The position numbers were made by a program, and so were the translations under genes. DNA of 64,000 nt from Bacteroidota bacterium (GTDB lineage Bacteria > Bacteroidota > Bacteroidia > Chitinophagales > Chitinophagaceae), in the NCBI GenBank assembly GCA_018267915.1, contig JAFDXN010000025.1, forward strand, positions 248,001 to 312,000, written 5' to 3'. The notes under the pieces were generated by a model. It saw nothing but the letters and a program-made list of their open reading frames with translations, was not told where the DNA came from and ran no database searches. This document shows positions 16,314 to 26,869 of this stretch, piece after piece. Position 1 is the first letter of the stretch. Each line of letters starts with the position of its first letter.

Positions 16314-18413
16314 TTAGTTCACTGCCGGCAGGTAGCTATAATTCTTCGCGTATTCCATCATCTGCTGGTAGAAGCTTTCAGGATATTCTACCTTCACATC
16401 GGTAATATTGTCTCCGCTCATCACCGGCACCAGGCGTGGCTGTATGAAGCCTCTGTATGGCTTCACATTTAGTTTCGCATAGCGCCCGAGTATCTCCTTG
16501 TGTAATACAGGATCCACTTTCACACCATATGTTTCCACCAGCGCCTTCCCGGCCTTGAAGTCACCTTCTGACTTAACCCGCTGTATCTCGCGCAACAATT
16601 GACCAAACAATTCGCGCAGTTTTTCATAATTGTTTACCTGAACATACGTTTTACCATCGTGCTTCACAAACTCCACAACCTTATCCTTCTTGCCATGCTC
16701 ATATGCCCAGCGTGCTATCAGCTGGCGGTTGCGCATGTGTGCCTCTTCCAGTTGCTCTCCCGGCTTCAGGCGCGTCAGTTGCGTCATCAGGCCATTCATC
16801 ATATAGTTATCATATCCGGCCTTGCCTACCTCAAGACTGGGCATCACACCTATATCTACCAGCTTCTGGTCCAAAATGTAGTAAAGGCCTACAAGGTCGG
16901 CACGGGCTTCCTCCAGGCAAGACGCATAGTTCTTTAATGTCTTGTCGGTTGTTTCCACCCCGGAATCGATCTGACCCGAGGCATGTCCTATGCACTCATG
17001 CATATCCGTATGCAGGTCTGAGGCCAGGAAGCCATATTGCTTCATGCGTTGCATTACCGAGTCGTTCACTGCAAACTCCTCCAGTAATCCACTCTTTGCG
17101 CTGGCCACATTATAAGAGTGTATGATGTTGCTTAGCGAAACCGATTTAGAACCATGCTCTGCCCGTATCCAGTCGGCATTCGGCAGGTTGATGCCAATTG
17201 GTGTGCTCGGCGCGGCATCGCCGCTTTCCACTATTACCGTGATCGCCTTTGCCGTTATACCTTTTACATTCTTCTTCTTGTGTTTGTCCATTATAGGCGA
17301 ATGGTCCTCGAACCACTGCGCCTGTGCAGCTATTGTTTTTATCCGCTTGGTTTCCTCAAGGTCTTTCATTGATACGGTGCTTTCATAACTCGCTTTCTTG
17401 CCTATGGCATCCAGGTACACTTCTATAAAACCGTTCACCGCATCGATACGTGCGGCTGTGTCCGCCACCCATGCTATGCTGTAGTCGTCGAAGGTTTTCA
17501 GGTCCCCGGTTTTATAGTATTGCACCAGTAGCTGCAGCGATTTTTTCTGGGCACTGTCCTCTGCCACCATTACTGCCTTCTCCAGCCAGCCAACTATTTT
17601 CTCTATCGCTGCGCTATACATGCCGCCCACTTTCCACGTCTTTTCTACGATCTTTCCACTGGCATCCTTCATGAGCTTGCTGTTCAGCCCCCACGATGGT
17701 GCATTGCCTTTCGTATCAAACTTCGCATAGTAGTCTTCCACTTCTTTTTGGCTTACACCCTCGTAAAAGTTATTAGATGAGTTTTTAACGTTGTCAATGT
17801 TCGGCCGCAGGTCCACGACCTTTGGTTCATAAGCCGGGTCATATATCATCGGCTTAATGCGGGCCAGGAAGGCGTCTACAGTTTCACCGCTGTCCACAGG
17901 CAACTGTCGCACATCACTATTTTTCAGTATCTGTGCAAAATAATCGTAAGGGCATTCCGGAATGAATTTCTCATTGCTATAGTGATGGTGATTACCATTG
18001 CTGAACCAGAAGCGGCCGCAATACACCTCGAACTGTTTCCATTCCGCGGCATTTTTGTCACCCTTATACGTTCCGTATATCGTTTCTATCGTCTTGCGCA
18101 GCAGCAGGCCGTGTTTACTTTTCTGATCATAAATGATATCGCGGCCACAAAGCGCTGCCTCGTATAGGTAGTACGATAGTTTTTTCTGATTGAGGCTTAA
18201 CCCGGCAAAGCCCGGCACTTCATAGCGCAGCATTTGCAGATCTGCAAATGCCTCAGCCTCTACCTTAAAATTGCTGTCATAACTAACAGCCACTTCTTTT
18301 GCTGTCATTGTATCTGTCTTTGAGGCACTCCCTCCTCCGTTATTATTACAGGAACTCATGATGCCCATAGTCAATAAAAGTATACCCGCAATTTTGAGAT
18401 TGTTCATCGCCAT
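16314..18413 (-). CDS. Dipeptidyl-peptidase III-like lipoprotein (peptidase M49)
   Basis: 699 residues. The N-terminus is a lipoprotein signal with MSSC as lipobox, so the enzyme is anchored outside the cytoplasm. The M49 zinc motif HECIGH is at residues 472-477 and the second motif EEARAD at 501-506, with Glu502 as the third ligand, about 25 residues further on as in DPP III. The family cuts dipeptides from the N-terminus of oligopeptides. The length agrees with bacterial DPP III. It is divergent from a small lipoprotein gene 100 bp upstream. Confidence 0.9.
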   Translation of the reverse strand: MAMNNLKIAGILLLTMGIMSSCNNNGGGSASKTDTMTAKEVAVSYDSNFKVEAEAFADLQMLRYEVPGFAGLSLNQKKLSYYLYEAALCGRDIIYDQKSKHGLLLRKTIETIYGTYKGDKNAAEWKQFEVYCGRFWFSNGNHHHYSNEKFIPECPYDYFAQILKNSDVRQLPVDSGETVDAFLARIKPMIYDPAYEPKVVDLRPNIDNVKNSSNNFYEGVSQKEVEDYYAKFDTKGNAPSWGLNSKLMKDASGKIVEKTWKVGGMYSAAIEKIVGWLEKAVMVAEDSAQKKSLQLLVQYYKTGDLKTFDDYSIAWVADTAARIDAVNGFIEVYLDAIGKKASYESTVSMKDLEETKRIKTIAAQAQWFEDHSPIMDKHKKKNVKGITAKAITVIVESGDAAPSTPIGINLPNADWIRAEHGSKSVSLSNIIHSYNVASAKSGLLEEFAVNDSVMQRMKQYGFLASDLHTDMHECIGHASGQIDSGVETTDKTLKNYASCLEEARADLVGLYYILDQKLVDIGVMPSLEVGKAGYDNYMMNGLMTQLTRLKPGEQLEEAHMRNRQLIARWAYEHGKKDKVVEFVKHDGKTYVQVNNYEKLRELFGQLLREIQRVKSEGDFKAGKALVETYGVKVDPVLHKEILGRYAKLNVKPYRGFIQPRLVPVMSGDNITDVKVEYPESFYQQMMEYAKNYSYLPAVN

Positions 18414-18498
18414 CTTTTTAGAGATCTTAAAAGTAGGGGTTTAGCTGCATAGATAAAAATATGCGCAAGCTTAACCGCCTTACAGGCACGATATTGTT

Positions 18499-18506
18499 TA
18501 CTTTTG
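18499..18506 (+). promoter_or_regulatory. Candidate -7 box of the lipoprotein gene at 18514
   Basis: TACTTTTG fits TANNTTTG and lies 7 bp before the ATG, which would give a very short or absent leader. No convincing TTTG box is seen at the expected distance. Confidence 0.35.
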
Positions 18507-18513
18507 TGCACTT

Positions 18514-18978
18514 ATGGATCGCCTTCTGTTAACCGCCACAGTTTTTATGATCGCCTGTTGTTCATGTGGCAACAACAGCACAACTGGTTCGGACCATAAG
18601 GTCTCTGGTCTGCTGGCAGTCAACGACATAGAGCAATATACCCCACCCCCTTCGGGCACCATTGTCGCGGCCGATAGTATGCCCGTTACAAATGACCCAC
18701 TTAATCATTTTACATTTTCAGTAAAAGTAAAAACCAACGAGTACAGCAAAAAAGGCACTTACTCCATATTGGCATCCTATGGGCCCAATGAAGGCGACGG
18801 CATGTTCACTATGCCACGCGGAGGCGGCAATCTAAAGCCCGTCTTAAGAAGATCCAAAGAAGCGTACACGTACATCATAGGCTTTGAATACCAGCGCAAA
18901 TTCTACGAATATTATAAAGTATCAGGGTCAAAAGGAACCATAGAAATAAAGAACATCAAGGCATACTCCTTTCAATAG
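18514..18978 (+). CDS. Small lipoprotein of unknown function
   Basis: 154 residues. The N-terminus MDRLLLTATVFMIACCSCG has several Cys and looks like a lipoprotein signal. The mature part of about 130 residues is beta-rich (FTFSVKVKTNEYSKKGTYSI) and ends in YKVSGSKGTIEIKNIKAYSF. No family is recognised. It is divergent from the M49 peptidase gene and followed by the dioxygenase gene 116 bp later, with a separate promoter candidate between them. Confidence 0.6.
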   Translation: MDRLLLTATVFMIACCSCGNNSTTGSDHKVSGLLAVNDIEQYTPPPSGTIVAADSMPVTNDPLNHFTFSVKVKTNEYSKKGTYSILASYGPNEGDGMFTMPRGGGNLKPVLRRSKEAYTYIIGFEYQRKFYEYYKVSGSKGTIEIKNIKAYSFQ

Positions 18979-19040
18979 CATTTATTACTTGTGCTTTATA
19001 AAAAAGTAAAAATAATAATAAATCCATAACCGCACCCTGC

Positions 19041-19072
19041 TTGCAAAACAGCCGGTTTGTTATGTAGATTTG
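19041..19072 (+). promoter_or_regulatory. Bacteroidota-type promoter of the dioxygenase gene
   Basis: TTG at 19041-19043, 21 nt, TAGATTTG at 19065-19072, 22 bp before the ATG at 19095. The second box matches TANNTTTG exactly. Confidence 0.5.
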
Positions 19073-19094
19073 TAGCCTGTCCAAAAATATTCTT

Positions 19095-20039
19095 ATGAAT
19101 ATACCTGTAGTAAATCTCGCAGACTTCAGCAGCGGAGACCCGCAGCTCAAACAGAAGTTCGTAAACGATCTCGGAAAAGCTTACGAAGAGGTTGGTTTCG
19201 TAGCGGTTAAGAATCACGGTATCCCCGATGAACTGATTACCCACCTGTACCAGTACGTGCAGGATTTCTTTGCGCTGCCAACACCGGTAAAGGAGGAATA
19301 CGAGATAGTAGAACTGGCAGGACAGCGGGGTTATACCTCTTTCGGCCGGGAGCATGCTAAAGGTTCCGACGCGCCCGATCTGAAAGAGTTCTTTCAATAC
19401 GGACAAGATGTAGAGGACGGCGACCCCATAAAAGAAGAATACCCCGATAATGTAACGGTGAGAGAGATACCTGCATTCACGCCTACTTTGCACGATGCAT
19501 ATAAGGCATTCGAAAGATCGGGTACCGCGCTCTTGCAGGCTATTGCGATATACCTGGGCCTCGACGAAAACTACTTCGATCAATACGTTCACAATGGCAA
19601 TTCCATATTGCGGGCCATCCACTATCCTCCCATTACACAAGAACCTAAGTCAGCTATTCGTGCCGAGCAACACGAGGATATTAACCTGATCACGTTATTG
19701 GTTGGCGCATCTGCGGACGGATTGGAAATACTCAACAAGGACAACAATTGGGTGCCGGTTACGTCGCTCCCGGAACAGATAGTAGTGAACGTGGGCGACA
19801 TGTTACAGCGCCTTACCAACAACAAACTGAAGTCCACAACTCACCGCGTGGTAAACCCGCCCAGGGAAAAATGGGGCACTTCCCGTTTCTCGATACCATT
19901 CTTTCTCCACCCCAAAAGCAGCATGAGCCTCGCTTGCCTGAGCAGTTGTATAGACGCTGACCATCCGAAAGCTTATGAAGACTACACTGCCGGTGAATAT
20001 CTGGACGAACGGCTAAGAGAGATCGGGCTGAAGAAATAA
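19095..20039 (+). CDS. 2-oxoglutarate/Fe(II)-dependent oxygenase (isopenicillin N synthase family)
   Basis: 314 residues, cytoplasmic. The N-terminal DIOX_N region (VPVVNLADFSS-like start; GFVAVKNHGIP at about 36) is followed by the 2OG-Fe(II) core. The iron triad is His193 and Asp195 in QHEDIN and His250 in TTHRVVNP, and the 2-oxoglutarate anchor is Arg264-x-Ser266. All ligands are present, so it should be active. The substrate is unknown; relatives act on small metabolites including ethylene-forming and flavonoid-like substrates. The gene stands alone with its own promoter and abuts the convergent GNAT gene with no gap. Confidence 0.87.
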   Translation: MNIPVVNLADFSSGDPQLKQKFVNDLGKAYEEVGFVAVKNHGIPDELITHLYQYVQDFFALPTPVKEEYEIVELAGQRGYTSFGREHAKGSDAPDLKEFFQYGQDVEDGDPIKEEYPDNVTVREIPAFTPTLHDAYKAFERSGTALLQAIAIYLGLDENYFDQYVHNGNSILRAIHYPPITQEPKSAIRAEQHEDINLITLLVGASADGLEILNKDNNWVPVTSLPEQIVVNVGDMLQRLTNNKLKSTTHRVVNPPREKWGTSRFSIPFFLHPKSSMSLACLSSCIDADHPKAYEDYTAGEYLDERLREIGLKK

Positions 20040-20468
20040 TTATTTAGGCAGTTTCCTGAACTTATAGCTGGTCCGCTCAAAACCATTTTTCAGATAAAAC
20101 TCGTGCGCCCCGGTACGTCGCATGTTCGATGCTACTTCCAGCAGTTCATATTTTTCTTTGCCTATCAGTGCTTCGATAGCCTGCAGCAATTGCCTGCCCA
20201 CGCCCTGCCCCCTATATCCTTTTGATACAAAAAGCTCCTGTATCTCATAAACCAGGCCCAGGTGGTGCAGCAATATTTGTCCGTGGCAACTGATGTAGCC
20301 CACCGGCCTTTCTTCATCTGTTGCAATTAAATAATGGTGATGTGGCAGGCTGATATTTTGCAGATAATATTGTTCGAATAGTTCAAAGCCGAACTGCTCA
20401 TCTTCCAGCTCGCATACAAAACCATGTATGGCCTGCACGTCGTCTTTATTGGCCGGCCTTATCAGCAT
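20040..20468 (-). CDS. GNAT family N-acetyltransferase
   Basis: 142 residues. The acetyl-CoA loop is VSKGYRGQGVGRQLLQAI (Q/R-x-x-G-x-G pattern), preceded by the strand VYEIQELF and followed by LLEVASNMRRTGAHEFYLKNGF, all in GNAT order. Acceptor unknown. Its start overlaps the end of the upstream membrane-protein gene by 23 bp, suggesting coupled translation. Its stop directly abuts the stop of the convergent dioxygenase gene. Confidence 0.88.
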   Translation of the reverse strand: MLIRPANKDDVQAIHGFVCELEDEQFGFELFEQYYLQNISLPHHHYLIATDEERPVGYISCHGQILLHHLGLVYEIQELFVSKGYRGQGVGRQLLQAIEALIGKEKYELLEVASNMRRTGAHEFYLKNGFERTSYKFRKLPK

Positions 20469-20919
20469 TGCTTTTCTTGATTGAACGTCCCAGTATTGCT
20501 CCTATTATTATCGTGGGCACACAGCCAAAAATTGTTACCATCGCAATGGGCTTTACAATGTAGTTGTCCATCCCATCGAGTAATCCGAATGGGCTATGAA
20601 TGCCTTCCTGCAAAAAACCGATCAATGCCCCGAGCAGCGTGCCCAGCCATAGAATATAAAAGCTGTTCTTAATACCGATCCAATAGCAATTCCTGCCTTT
20701 GTTAAGAATACTTACACCCGTGAAGCTGCCGATGAACATACCTGCTGCCAGCACAAATACCGCCCCGGCTATAATATTAAACATGATTGACGGCTCGGAG
20801 AAAAGCCAGCCACCATCACCTGTCATCCCGGCCATCATAGCATAGGCCACCGCCAAAGCTATTAGTACTGCTATCGTTGTTTTCCTGATCCCTATCTGTT
20901 TTGCCCGTTGCTCATCCAT
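20446..20919 (-). CDS. Four-helix integral membrane protein of unknown function
   Basis: 157 residues with four hydrophobic helices (around residues 12-30, 45-68, 85-105 and 122-145) and a charged tail. No family is recognised. It overlaps the GNAT gene by 23 bp. It follows atpA in the same direction but a hairpin at 20939-20959 lies between, so it is probably not part of the ATP synthase transcript. Confidence 0.6.
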   Translation of the reverse strand: MDEQRAKQIGIRKTTIAVLIALAVAYAMMAGMTGDGGWLFSEPSIMFNIIAGAVFVLAAGMFIGSFTGVSILNKGRNCYWIGIKNSFYILWLGTLLGALIGFLQEGIHSPFGLLDGMDNYIVKPIAMVTIFGCVPTIIIGAILGRSIKKSNADKAGQ

Positions 20920-20935
20920 CGTCTATAAAAATAAC

Positions 20936-20959
20936 AAAGTCCCGCGTTTTAGGCGGGAC
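20936..20959 (-). terminator. Hairpin after atpA
   Basis: GTCCCGC/GCGGGAC with a 7-nt loop, 28 bp after the atpA stop. On the minus strand a broken T-rich run follows, so it is a plausible end of the atp transcript. Confidence 0.65.
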
Positions 20960-20986
20960 CTGTTTATTGTAATTCTGAATTCTGTC

Positions 20987-22567
20987 TTAGTTCTTGTACT
21001 GGGGAATGATATCATTCGCCAGCTGTATCATCTTAGCAATGCCGTCTTCAGGCAGGTTGCCCTTCTTGAATTCAGCCAGCACACCCGGCAGCTTCATTTC
21101 CATCTGCGACATAAATGCATCTTCGAAAGCCTTGATGTTCTTTACCGGTACTTCACGCATCAGGTTATTCGTACCCAGGTAGATGATAGCAACTTGCTTT
21201 TCTACCGAGTATGGAGTGAACTGTGGTTGCTTCAGCACCTCCACGTTACGGCTACCTTTATCCAGTACGATCTTTGTAGCGGCATCCAGGTCACCACCGA
21301 ATTTAGAGAAGGCTTCCATTTCGCGGTACAGGGCCTGGTCAAGTTTCAGGGTACCTGCCACCTTCTTCATCGATTTGATCTGCGCGTTACCACCCACACG
21401 GCTTACAGAGATACCCACGTTGATCGCCGGACGAATACCCGAGTTAAACAGGTTCGACTCAAGGAATATCTGTCCGTCGGTGATCGAGATCACGTTCGTC
21501 GGGATATAAGCCGATACGTCACCGGCCTGTGTTTCGATGATCGGGAGGGCTGTCAATGAGCCACCACCTTTCACCAGGTGTTTAATGCTTTCAGGAAGGT
21601 CGTTCATCTGCCTGGCGATACCGTCGTTCGAGATCACTTTCGCAGCACGCTCCAGCAAGCGGCTATGCAGGTAGAATACGTCACCGGGGTAAGCTTCACG
21701 TCCCGGCGGGCGGCGCAGCAGCAGCGATACCTCACGGTAAGCCACAGCTTGCTTAGAAAGATCGTCATAGATAACCAGCGCCGGGCGGCCTGTATCACGG
21801 TAGAACTCGCCTATCGCAGCACCTGCGAAAGGTGCGTAGAACTGCAGCGGGGCAGGATCTGCAGCCGAAGCCGCAACGATAGTCGTGTAAGCCATTGCAC
21901 CATTGTCTTCCAGTGTTTTCATTACACCGGCTATGGTTGATGCCTTTTGGCCTATCGCAACGTATATACAATACACCGGTTTGCCGGCGTCAAAAAATTC
22001 TTTTTGGTTGATGATGGTATCGATACAGATAGCGGTCTTGCCTGTCTGGCGGTCACCGATAACCAGTTCACGCTGGCCGCGGCCCACGGGGATCATCGCG
22101 TCGATCGCCTTGATACCTGTTTGCAGCGGTTCTTTTACCGGCTCACGGAAGATAACACCCGGCGCTTTACGCTCCAGCGGCATTTCATACAGCTCACCTT
22201 GCAGCGGGCCCTTACCATCTATCGGCTGACCGAGTGTGTTTACCACGCGGCCCGCCATGCCTTCGCCCACTTTAATGGAGGCGATCTGGTTGGTGCGGCG
22301 CACTTTGGCACCTTCTTTAATGCCTTCGCTCTCACCCATCAATACCACACCCACGTTGTCTTCTTCAAGGTTAAGGGCGATAGCCTTAACGCCATTCTCA
22401 AATTCAACGAGTTCACCCTGGCGAACGCCGTTCAGGCCATACACGCGGGCGATACCATCACCCACCATCAGTACGGTACCCACTTCTTCAAGACTTGTAG
22501 CGGTGTCAACGCTGCTCAATTGCTGGCGGAGTATCGCTGATATTTCATCCGGTTTTATCTGAACCAT
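20987..22567 (-). CDS. atpA: ATP synthase F1 subunit alpha
   Basis: 526 residues, usual length. The P-loop GDRQTGKT at about 171-178 and the family signature region near [19 protein letters not shown] are intact. Alpha forms the regulatory nucleotide sites of the F1 hexamer at the inner membrane. It is the last gene of atpB-E-F-H-A. In most bacteria atpG follows atpA; here the next gene is an unrelated membrane protein, so gamma is encoded elsewhere. Confidence 0.98.
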   Translation of the reverse strand: MVQIKPDEISAILRQQLSSVDTATSLEEVGTVLMVGDGIARVYGLNGVRQGELVEFENGVKAIALNLEEDNVGVVLMGESEGIKEGAKVRRTNQIASIKVGEGMAGRVVNTLGQPIDGKGPLQGELYEMPLERKAPGVIFREPVKEPLQTGIKAIDAMIPVGRGQRELVIGDRQTGKTAICIDTIINQKEFFDAGKPVYCIYVAIGQKASTIAGVMKTLEDNGAMAYTTIVAASAADPAPLQFYAPFAGAAIGEFYRDTGRPALVIYDDLSKQAVAYREVSLLLRRPPGREAYPGDVFYLHSRLLERAAKVISNDGIARQMNDLPESIKHLVKGGGSLTALPIIETQAGDVSAYIPTNVISITDGQIFLESNLFNSGIRPAINVGISVSRVGGNAQIKSMKKVAGTLKLDQALYREMEAFSKFGGDLDAATKIVLDKGSRNVEVLKQPQFTPYSVEKQVAIIYLGTNNLMREVPVKNIKAFEDAFMSQMEMKLPGVLAEFKKGNLPEDGIAKMIQLANDIIPQYKN

Positions 22568-22603
22568 ATATTATAAATTCAAAAGTTATTGTTCAAAAAT
22601 AAT

Positions 22604-23164
22604 TTACATTTTGCTTATGTAGCTGTTATCCAGCAGCGATGACCTGATGTCATTCAGGTCGCGGCGCACGCTCGCATCAAACAGCTTGTCTTCCACTTCC
22701 AGCACAAAACCACCAATCAGCTCGGGCTTTACTTCTACCTTAAGGTCGATAGTATTGCCCTCGAGCGCTTTGGCCACTTTACCCAGTATTGCATTCTTCA
22801 CTGTATCATTCACAGGGTGCGCAGTGGTCAGTTTTACAACCTTGATATTCTTAAGCTCGTTGTACTGCTGGATGAACGCCTGAACGATCTCCTGCAGGTA
22901 TTCTTCGCGGCCTTTGTGTGTCATCAGCGTGATGAACGACATGGTCAGGTTACTGATATGTCCTTCGAATATAGCTTTAACAACCGCCAGCTTTTTGTCC
23001 GCTTTGGCCACAGGGCTGCGCAGCAACACTGCAAAGTCGCGGCTCTTATGGCACACATCATCCAGCGATTTCAGGTCATTCAGCACGGTCTCCACGCTGT
23101 TCTGTTCAACAGCTATATCCATCAGCGATTTCGCGTAGCGCGATGCAAGACGAGGATTAGGCAT
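22604..23164 (-). CDS. atpH: ATP synthase F1 subunit delta
   Basis: 186 residues of the OSCP/delta family. N-terminal helices have SRYAKSLMDIAVEQNSVE, and the C-terminal part carries the signature-like PELIGGFVLEVEDKLFDASV. It links the F1 head with the b-subunit stator. It lies 20 bp after atpF and 36 bp before atpA. Confidence 0.95.
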   Translation of the reverse strand: MPNPRLASRYAKSLMDIAVEQNSVETVLNDLKSLDDVCHKSRDFAVLLRSPVAKADKKLAVVKAIFEGHISNLTMSFITLMTHKGREEYLQEIVQAFIQQYNELKNIKVVKLTTAHPVNDTVKNAILGKVAKALEGNTIDLKVEVKPELIGGFVLEVEDKLFDASVRRDLNDIRSSLLDNSYISKM

Positions 23165-23184
23165 TTTTTATTCTAAAAATTTAA

Positions 23185-23679
23185 TTAGTTCAGTTTAATG
23201 TCCTGGGCCAGCATATCCGCGTAGTTGTTCTGCGCCTCAGCGGCCGACAGTTGTGTACGCAATATTTTTTCAGCCACTTCCACGGCCAGGTTGCCTATTT
23301 CATTCTTCACTTCAGCCAGTGCAGCCATCTTTTGTTGCTGTATCTGCGCCTGTGCTTCGGTCAGTATCTTATTGGCTTCGGTTTTTGCCTGGTCTTTTGC
23401 TTCGTTCACGATACGGTCCCTTGTTTCGCGGGCCTCCTTCATCATGGTCGAGCTCTCTTCACGTGCCTTCGCCATTATCTTTTCATTCTCTGCCTGCAGT
23501 TGGCCCATTTCAGCCTTTACGCGTTCAGCAGCAGATATTGCGTCAGCAATACCTTTCTCACGTTCGCCCAGCGTATTCAGGATGGGCTTCCATGCAAATT
23601 TGCGCAGGATGAAGAACACCGCCAGGAATGCTATAAGCGTCCAAAAAAATAAACCGAGTTCCGGGGTCAGCAAATCCAT
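23185..23679 (-). CDS. atpF: ATP synthase F0 subunit b
   Basis: 164 residues: one N-terminal membrane helix (LGLFFWTLIAFLAVFFILRKF) followed by a long charged coiled coil with many Ala, Glu, Lys and Gln. This is the stator stalk. It is separated from atpE by 115 bp that contain a strong hairpin, while the downstream gene gap is only 20 bp. Confidence 0.95.
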   Translation of the reverse strand: MDLLTPELGLFFWTLIAFLAVFFILRKFAWKPILNTLGEREKGIADAISAAERVKAEMGQLQAENEKIMAKAREESSTMMKEARETRDRIVNEAKDQAKTEANKILTEAQAQIQQQKMAALAEVKNEIGNLAVEVAEKILRTQLSAAEAQNNYADMLAQDIKLN

Positions 23680-23748
23680 TGTATCGAATATTTAGTATTT
23701 AATGTTGATTGTTTTTCTTTTTCTTAGCCCCTTTAGGGGTTGGGATTA

Positions 23749-23788
23749 AAAATAACTGCATCCTCGGCCCTTTGCGTTGGATGCAGTT
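23749..23788 (-). promoter_or_regulatory. Intercistronic hairpin between atpE and atpF
   Basis: A perfect 10-bp inverted repeat AACTGCATCC/GGATGCAGTT (23754-23763 and 23779-23788) encloses a 15-nt loop. On the minus strand it starts 7 bp after the atpE stop and is followed by ATTTTTAA, so it looks like a leaky terminator or an mRNA-stabilising hairpin. It would allow more atpE than downstream message. Confidence 0.6.
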
Positions 23789-23794
23789 AAGTTT

Positions 23795-25190
<1,396 letters not shown>

Positions 25191-25212
25191 TACTCGACCC
25201 TGAAATTTTGCG

Positions 25213-25220
25213 CAAAGATA
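25213..25220 (-). promoter_or_regulatory. Candidate -7 box before atpB
   Basis: On the minus strand the box reads TATCTTTG, an exact TANNTTTG match, 22 bp before the atpB start. A good upstream TTTG at 19-21 nt is not visible, so the call rests on one box. Confidence 0.4.
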
Positions 25221-25285
25221 CGGGTTTAGAGTTCAAAAAGAATTGCCTTTGCGATTTTTATTCATCAAAAAATCCGTCAATCAAC

Positions 25286-25477
25286 TCAGTTTTGTCCTCT
25301 TTTGCGCTTTTCCCGTAGTATAAAAATAAAATACAATGCAATAGATAGCCCTAAACCGGATTGTGTAGTAACAAAGACGATTTTTGAGTATTTATGTTGT
25401 TGGAACATAGGGGTATAAGACCAAACGGATAGAAATGCAAAAAGGAATATTGCCAGAAAATACGGTAAGACTTTCAT
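25286..25477 (-). CDS. Small two-helix membrane protein upstream of atpB
   Basis: 63 residues with two hydrophobic helices and a basic tail (REKRKRGQN). It is 95 bp upstream of atpB in the same direction, the place where many species have atpI or atpZ. The sequence does not show AtpI features and is half the AtpI length, so only the position suggests a link. Unrecognised. Confidence 0.4.
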   Translation of the reverse strand: MKVLPYFLAIFLFAFLSVWSYTPMFQQHKYSKIVFVTTQSGLGLSIALYFIFILREKRKRGQN

Positions 25478-25529
25478 AAAGCAGTAAAATTAAAGACTTT
25501 TAACGCGTATAATTGCCTCACTTCATGCT

Positions 25530-26711
25530 ATGAGCACATCATTTTTATTGCGCCGCAATACCCTCCTGGCCGTTTATGTACTGGTTGCTCTGGCAGCGTC
25601 CATACACCTGCTGATCCTGAAATATGATTTTTACATTGCTGGCTATACGCATACGAGCTATAACAATTACATTATTTTTAAACGCTCGTTCATTCATTTA
25701 TTACACAACCAGAACCTGTACGTACAGTACCTGGATGAACAGTGGGATCTGTTTAAATACAGCCCGACGTTTGCCTTCCTGATGGCGCCCTTCGCGTACC
25801 TGCCGGATATTATTGGTCTTTGTTTGTGGAATTTGCTGAACGCTATGGTGCTATTCTACGCAATTCGCCTGCTCCCTTTCAATAACCGGTCTATAGCCCT
25901 GCTTCTCTGGTTTGTATTGGCCGAACTGCTCACGAGTATACAAGGTGCGCAAAGCAATGCCCTTATTGCAGGGCTGGTGGTTGCAGCATTTTGTATGATG
26001 GAGCGCGGCAAACATTCACTTGCAGCGCTTTGGCTCGTTTGCGCCGCATTTATTAAAATATATGGGGGCATTGGCTTTTGCCTTTTTATGTTCTACCCCG
26101 GCAAATTAAAGGCTGCTGCCTACAGTGTTTTCTGGACGCTCACATTCCTGCTGCTGCCACTCATTATTGTAAGTCCGCATTCACTATTGCAACAATATAT
26201 TAATTGGAAAACAATGTTGGCGGCCGATGCTGCTAATTACGGTTGGTCGGTCATGGGCGTCTTGCAAAAATGGTTCGGTTTAGGCGCTCTTAAACCATAC
26301 ATAATGGCGACAGGACTTTTGCTCTTTTTCATTCCTTTGGCCCGCGTCAGCATGTATCAAAGCCTTCGTTTTCGCCTCCTTTTCCTCGCTGCTATGCTGG
26401 TGTGGGTAGTGATCTTTAATCACCGGGCCGAGTCCCCAACCTATATTATAGCCGTTACCGGGATAGCTATCTGGTTCTTTACGCAACGCAGGGCCTGGTG
26501 GCGAACCGCTTTGCTTTGGTTCGTGTTGGTTGTAACCTGCTTCTCCCATTCCGACATTACTCCCGCCGCCATCCGGACTACCTATGTTTATCCGTATTAC
26601 ATAAAAGCTATACCTGCTATTATTGCCTGGGTTTGCATATACCTTGAATTGGTACTACTCGAAAAACACTATAATATAAATATCGAAAACCGGCATGTTC
26701 GCAAAGCATAA
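25530..26711 (+). CDS. GT87/DUF2029-like membrane glycosyltransferase
   Basis: 393 residues with about nine membrane helices. The first loop includes FKYSPTFAFLMAPFAYLP, the pattern typical of DUF2029/GT87 (PimE-like) mannosyltransferases, and QGAQSNALIAGLVVAAF follows in the next helix region with AAFIKIYGG. These enzymes use polyprenyl-phosphate sugars. The acceptor is unknown. The gene is alone, divergent from the small gene before atpB. Confidence 0.75.
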   Translation: MSTSFLLRRNTLLAVYVLVALAASIHLLILKYDFYIAGYTHTSYNNYIIFKRSFIHLLHNQNLYVQYLDEQWDLFKYSPTFAFLMAPFAYLPDIIGLCLWNLLNAMVLFYAIRLLPFNNRSIALLLWFVLAELLTSIQGAQSNALIAGLVVAAFCMMERGKHSLAALWLVCAAFIKIYGGIGFCLFMFYPGKLKAAAYSVFWTLTFLLLPLIIVSPHSLLQQYINWKTMLAADAANYGWSVMGVLQKWFGLGALKPYIMATGLLLFFIPLARVSMYQSLRFRLLFLAAMLVWVVIFNHRAESPTYIIAVTGIAIWFFTQRRAWWRTALLWFVLVVTCFSHSDITPAAIRTTYVYPYYIKAIPAIIAWVCIYLELVLLEKHYNINIENRHVRKA

Positions 26712-26806
26712 AAAGTATGCGTACTACCTATTATTATTGCATTAATTCACGATAAGACTATTTGCCTTCTCAGCAAATTTTTGTATTCAAATTGGTGAAT
26801 TTAATA

Positions 26807-26835
26807 TTGCCTATGGCTTTTTAGTAGTATTTTTG
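26807..26835 (+). promoter_or_regulatory. Bacteroidota-type promoter of pckA
   Basis: TTG at 26807-26809, 18 nt, TATTTTTG at 26828-26835, which matches TANNTTTG. The expected transcript start leaves a leader of about 28 nt before the ATG at 26870. Confidence 0.5.
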
Positions 26836-26869
26836 CCCTCTAAATCATTTATGATAAAATAATTCTTCT

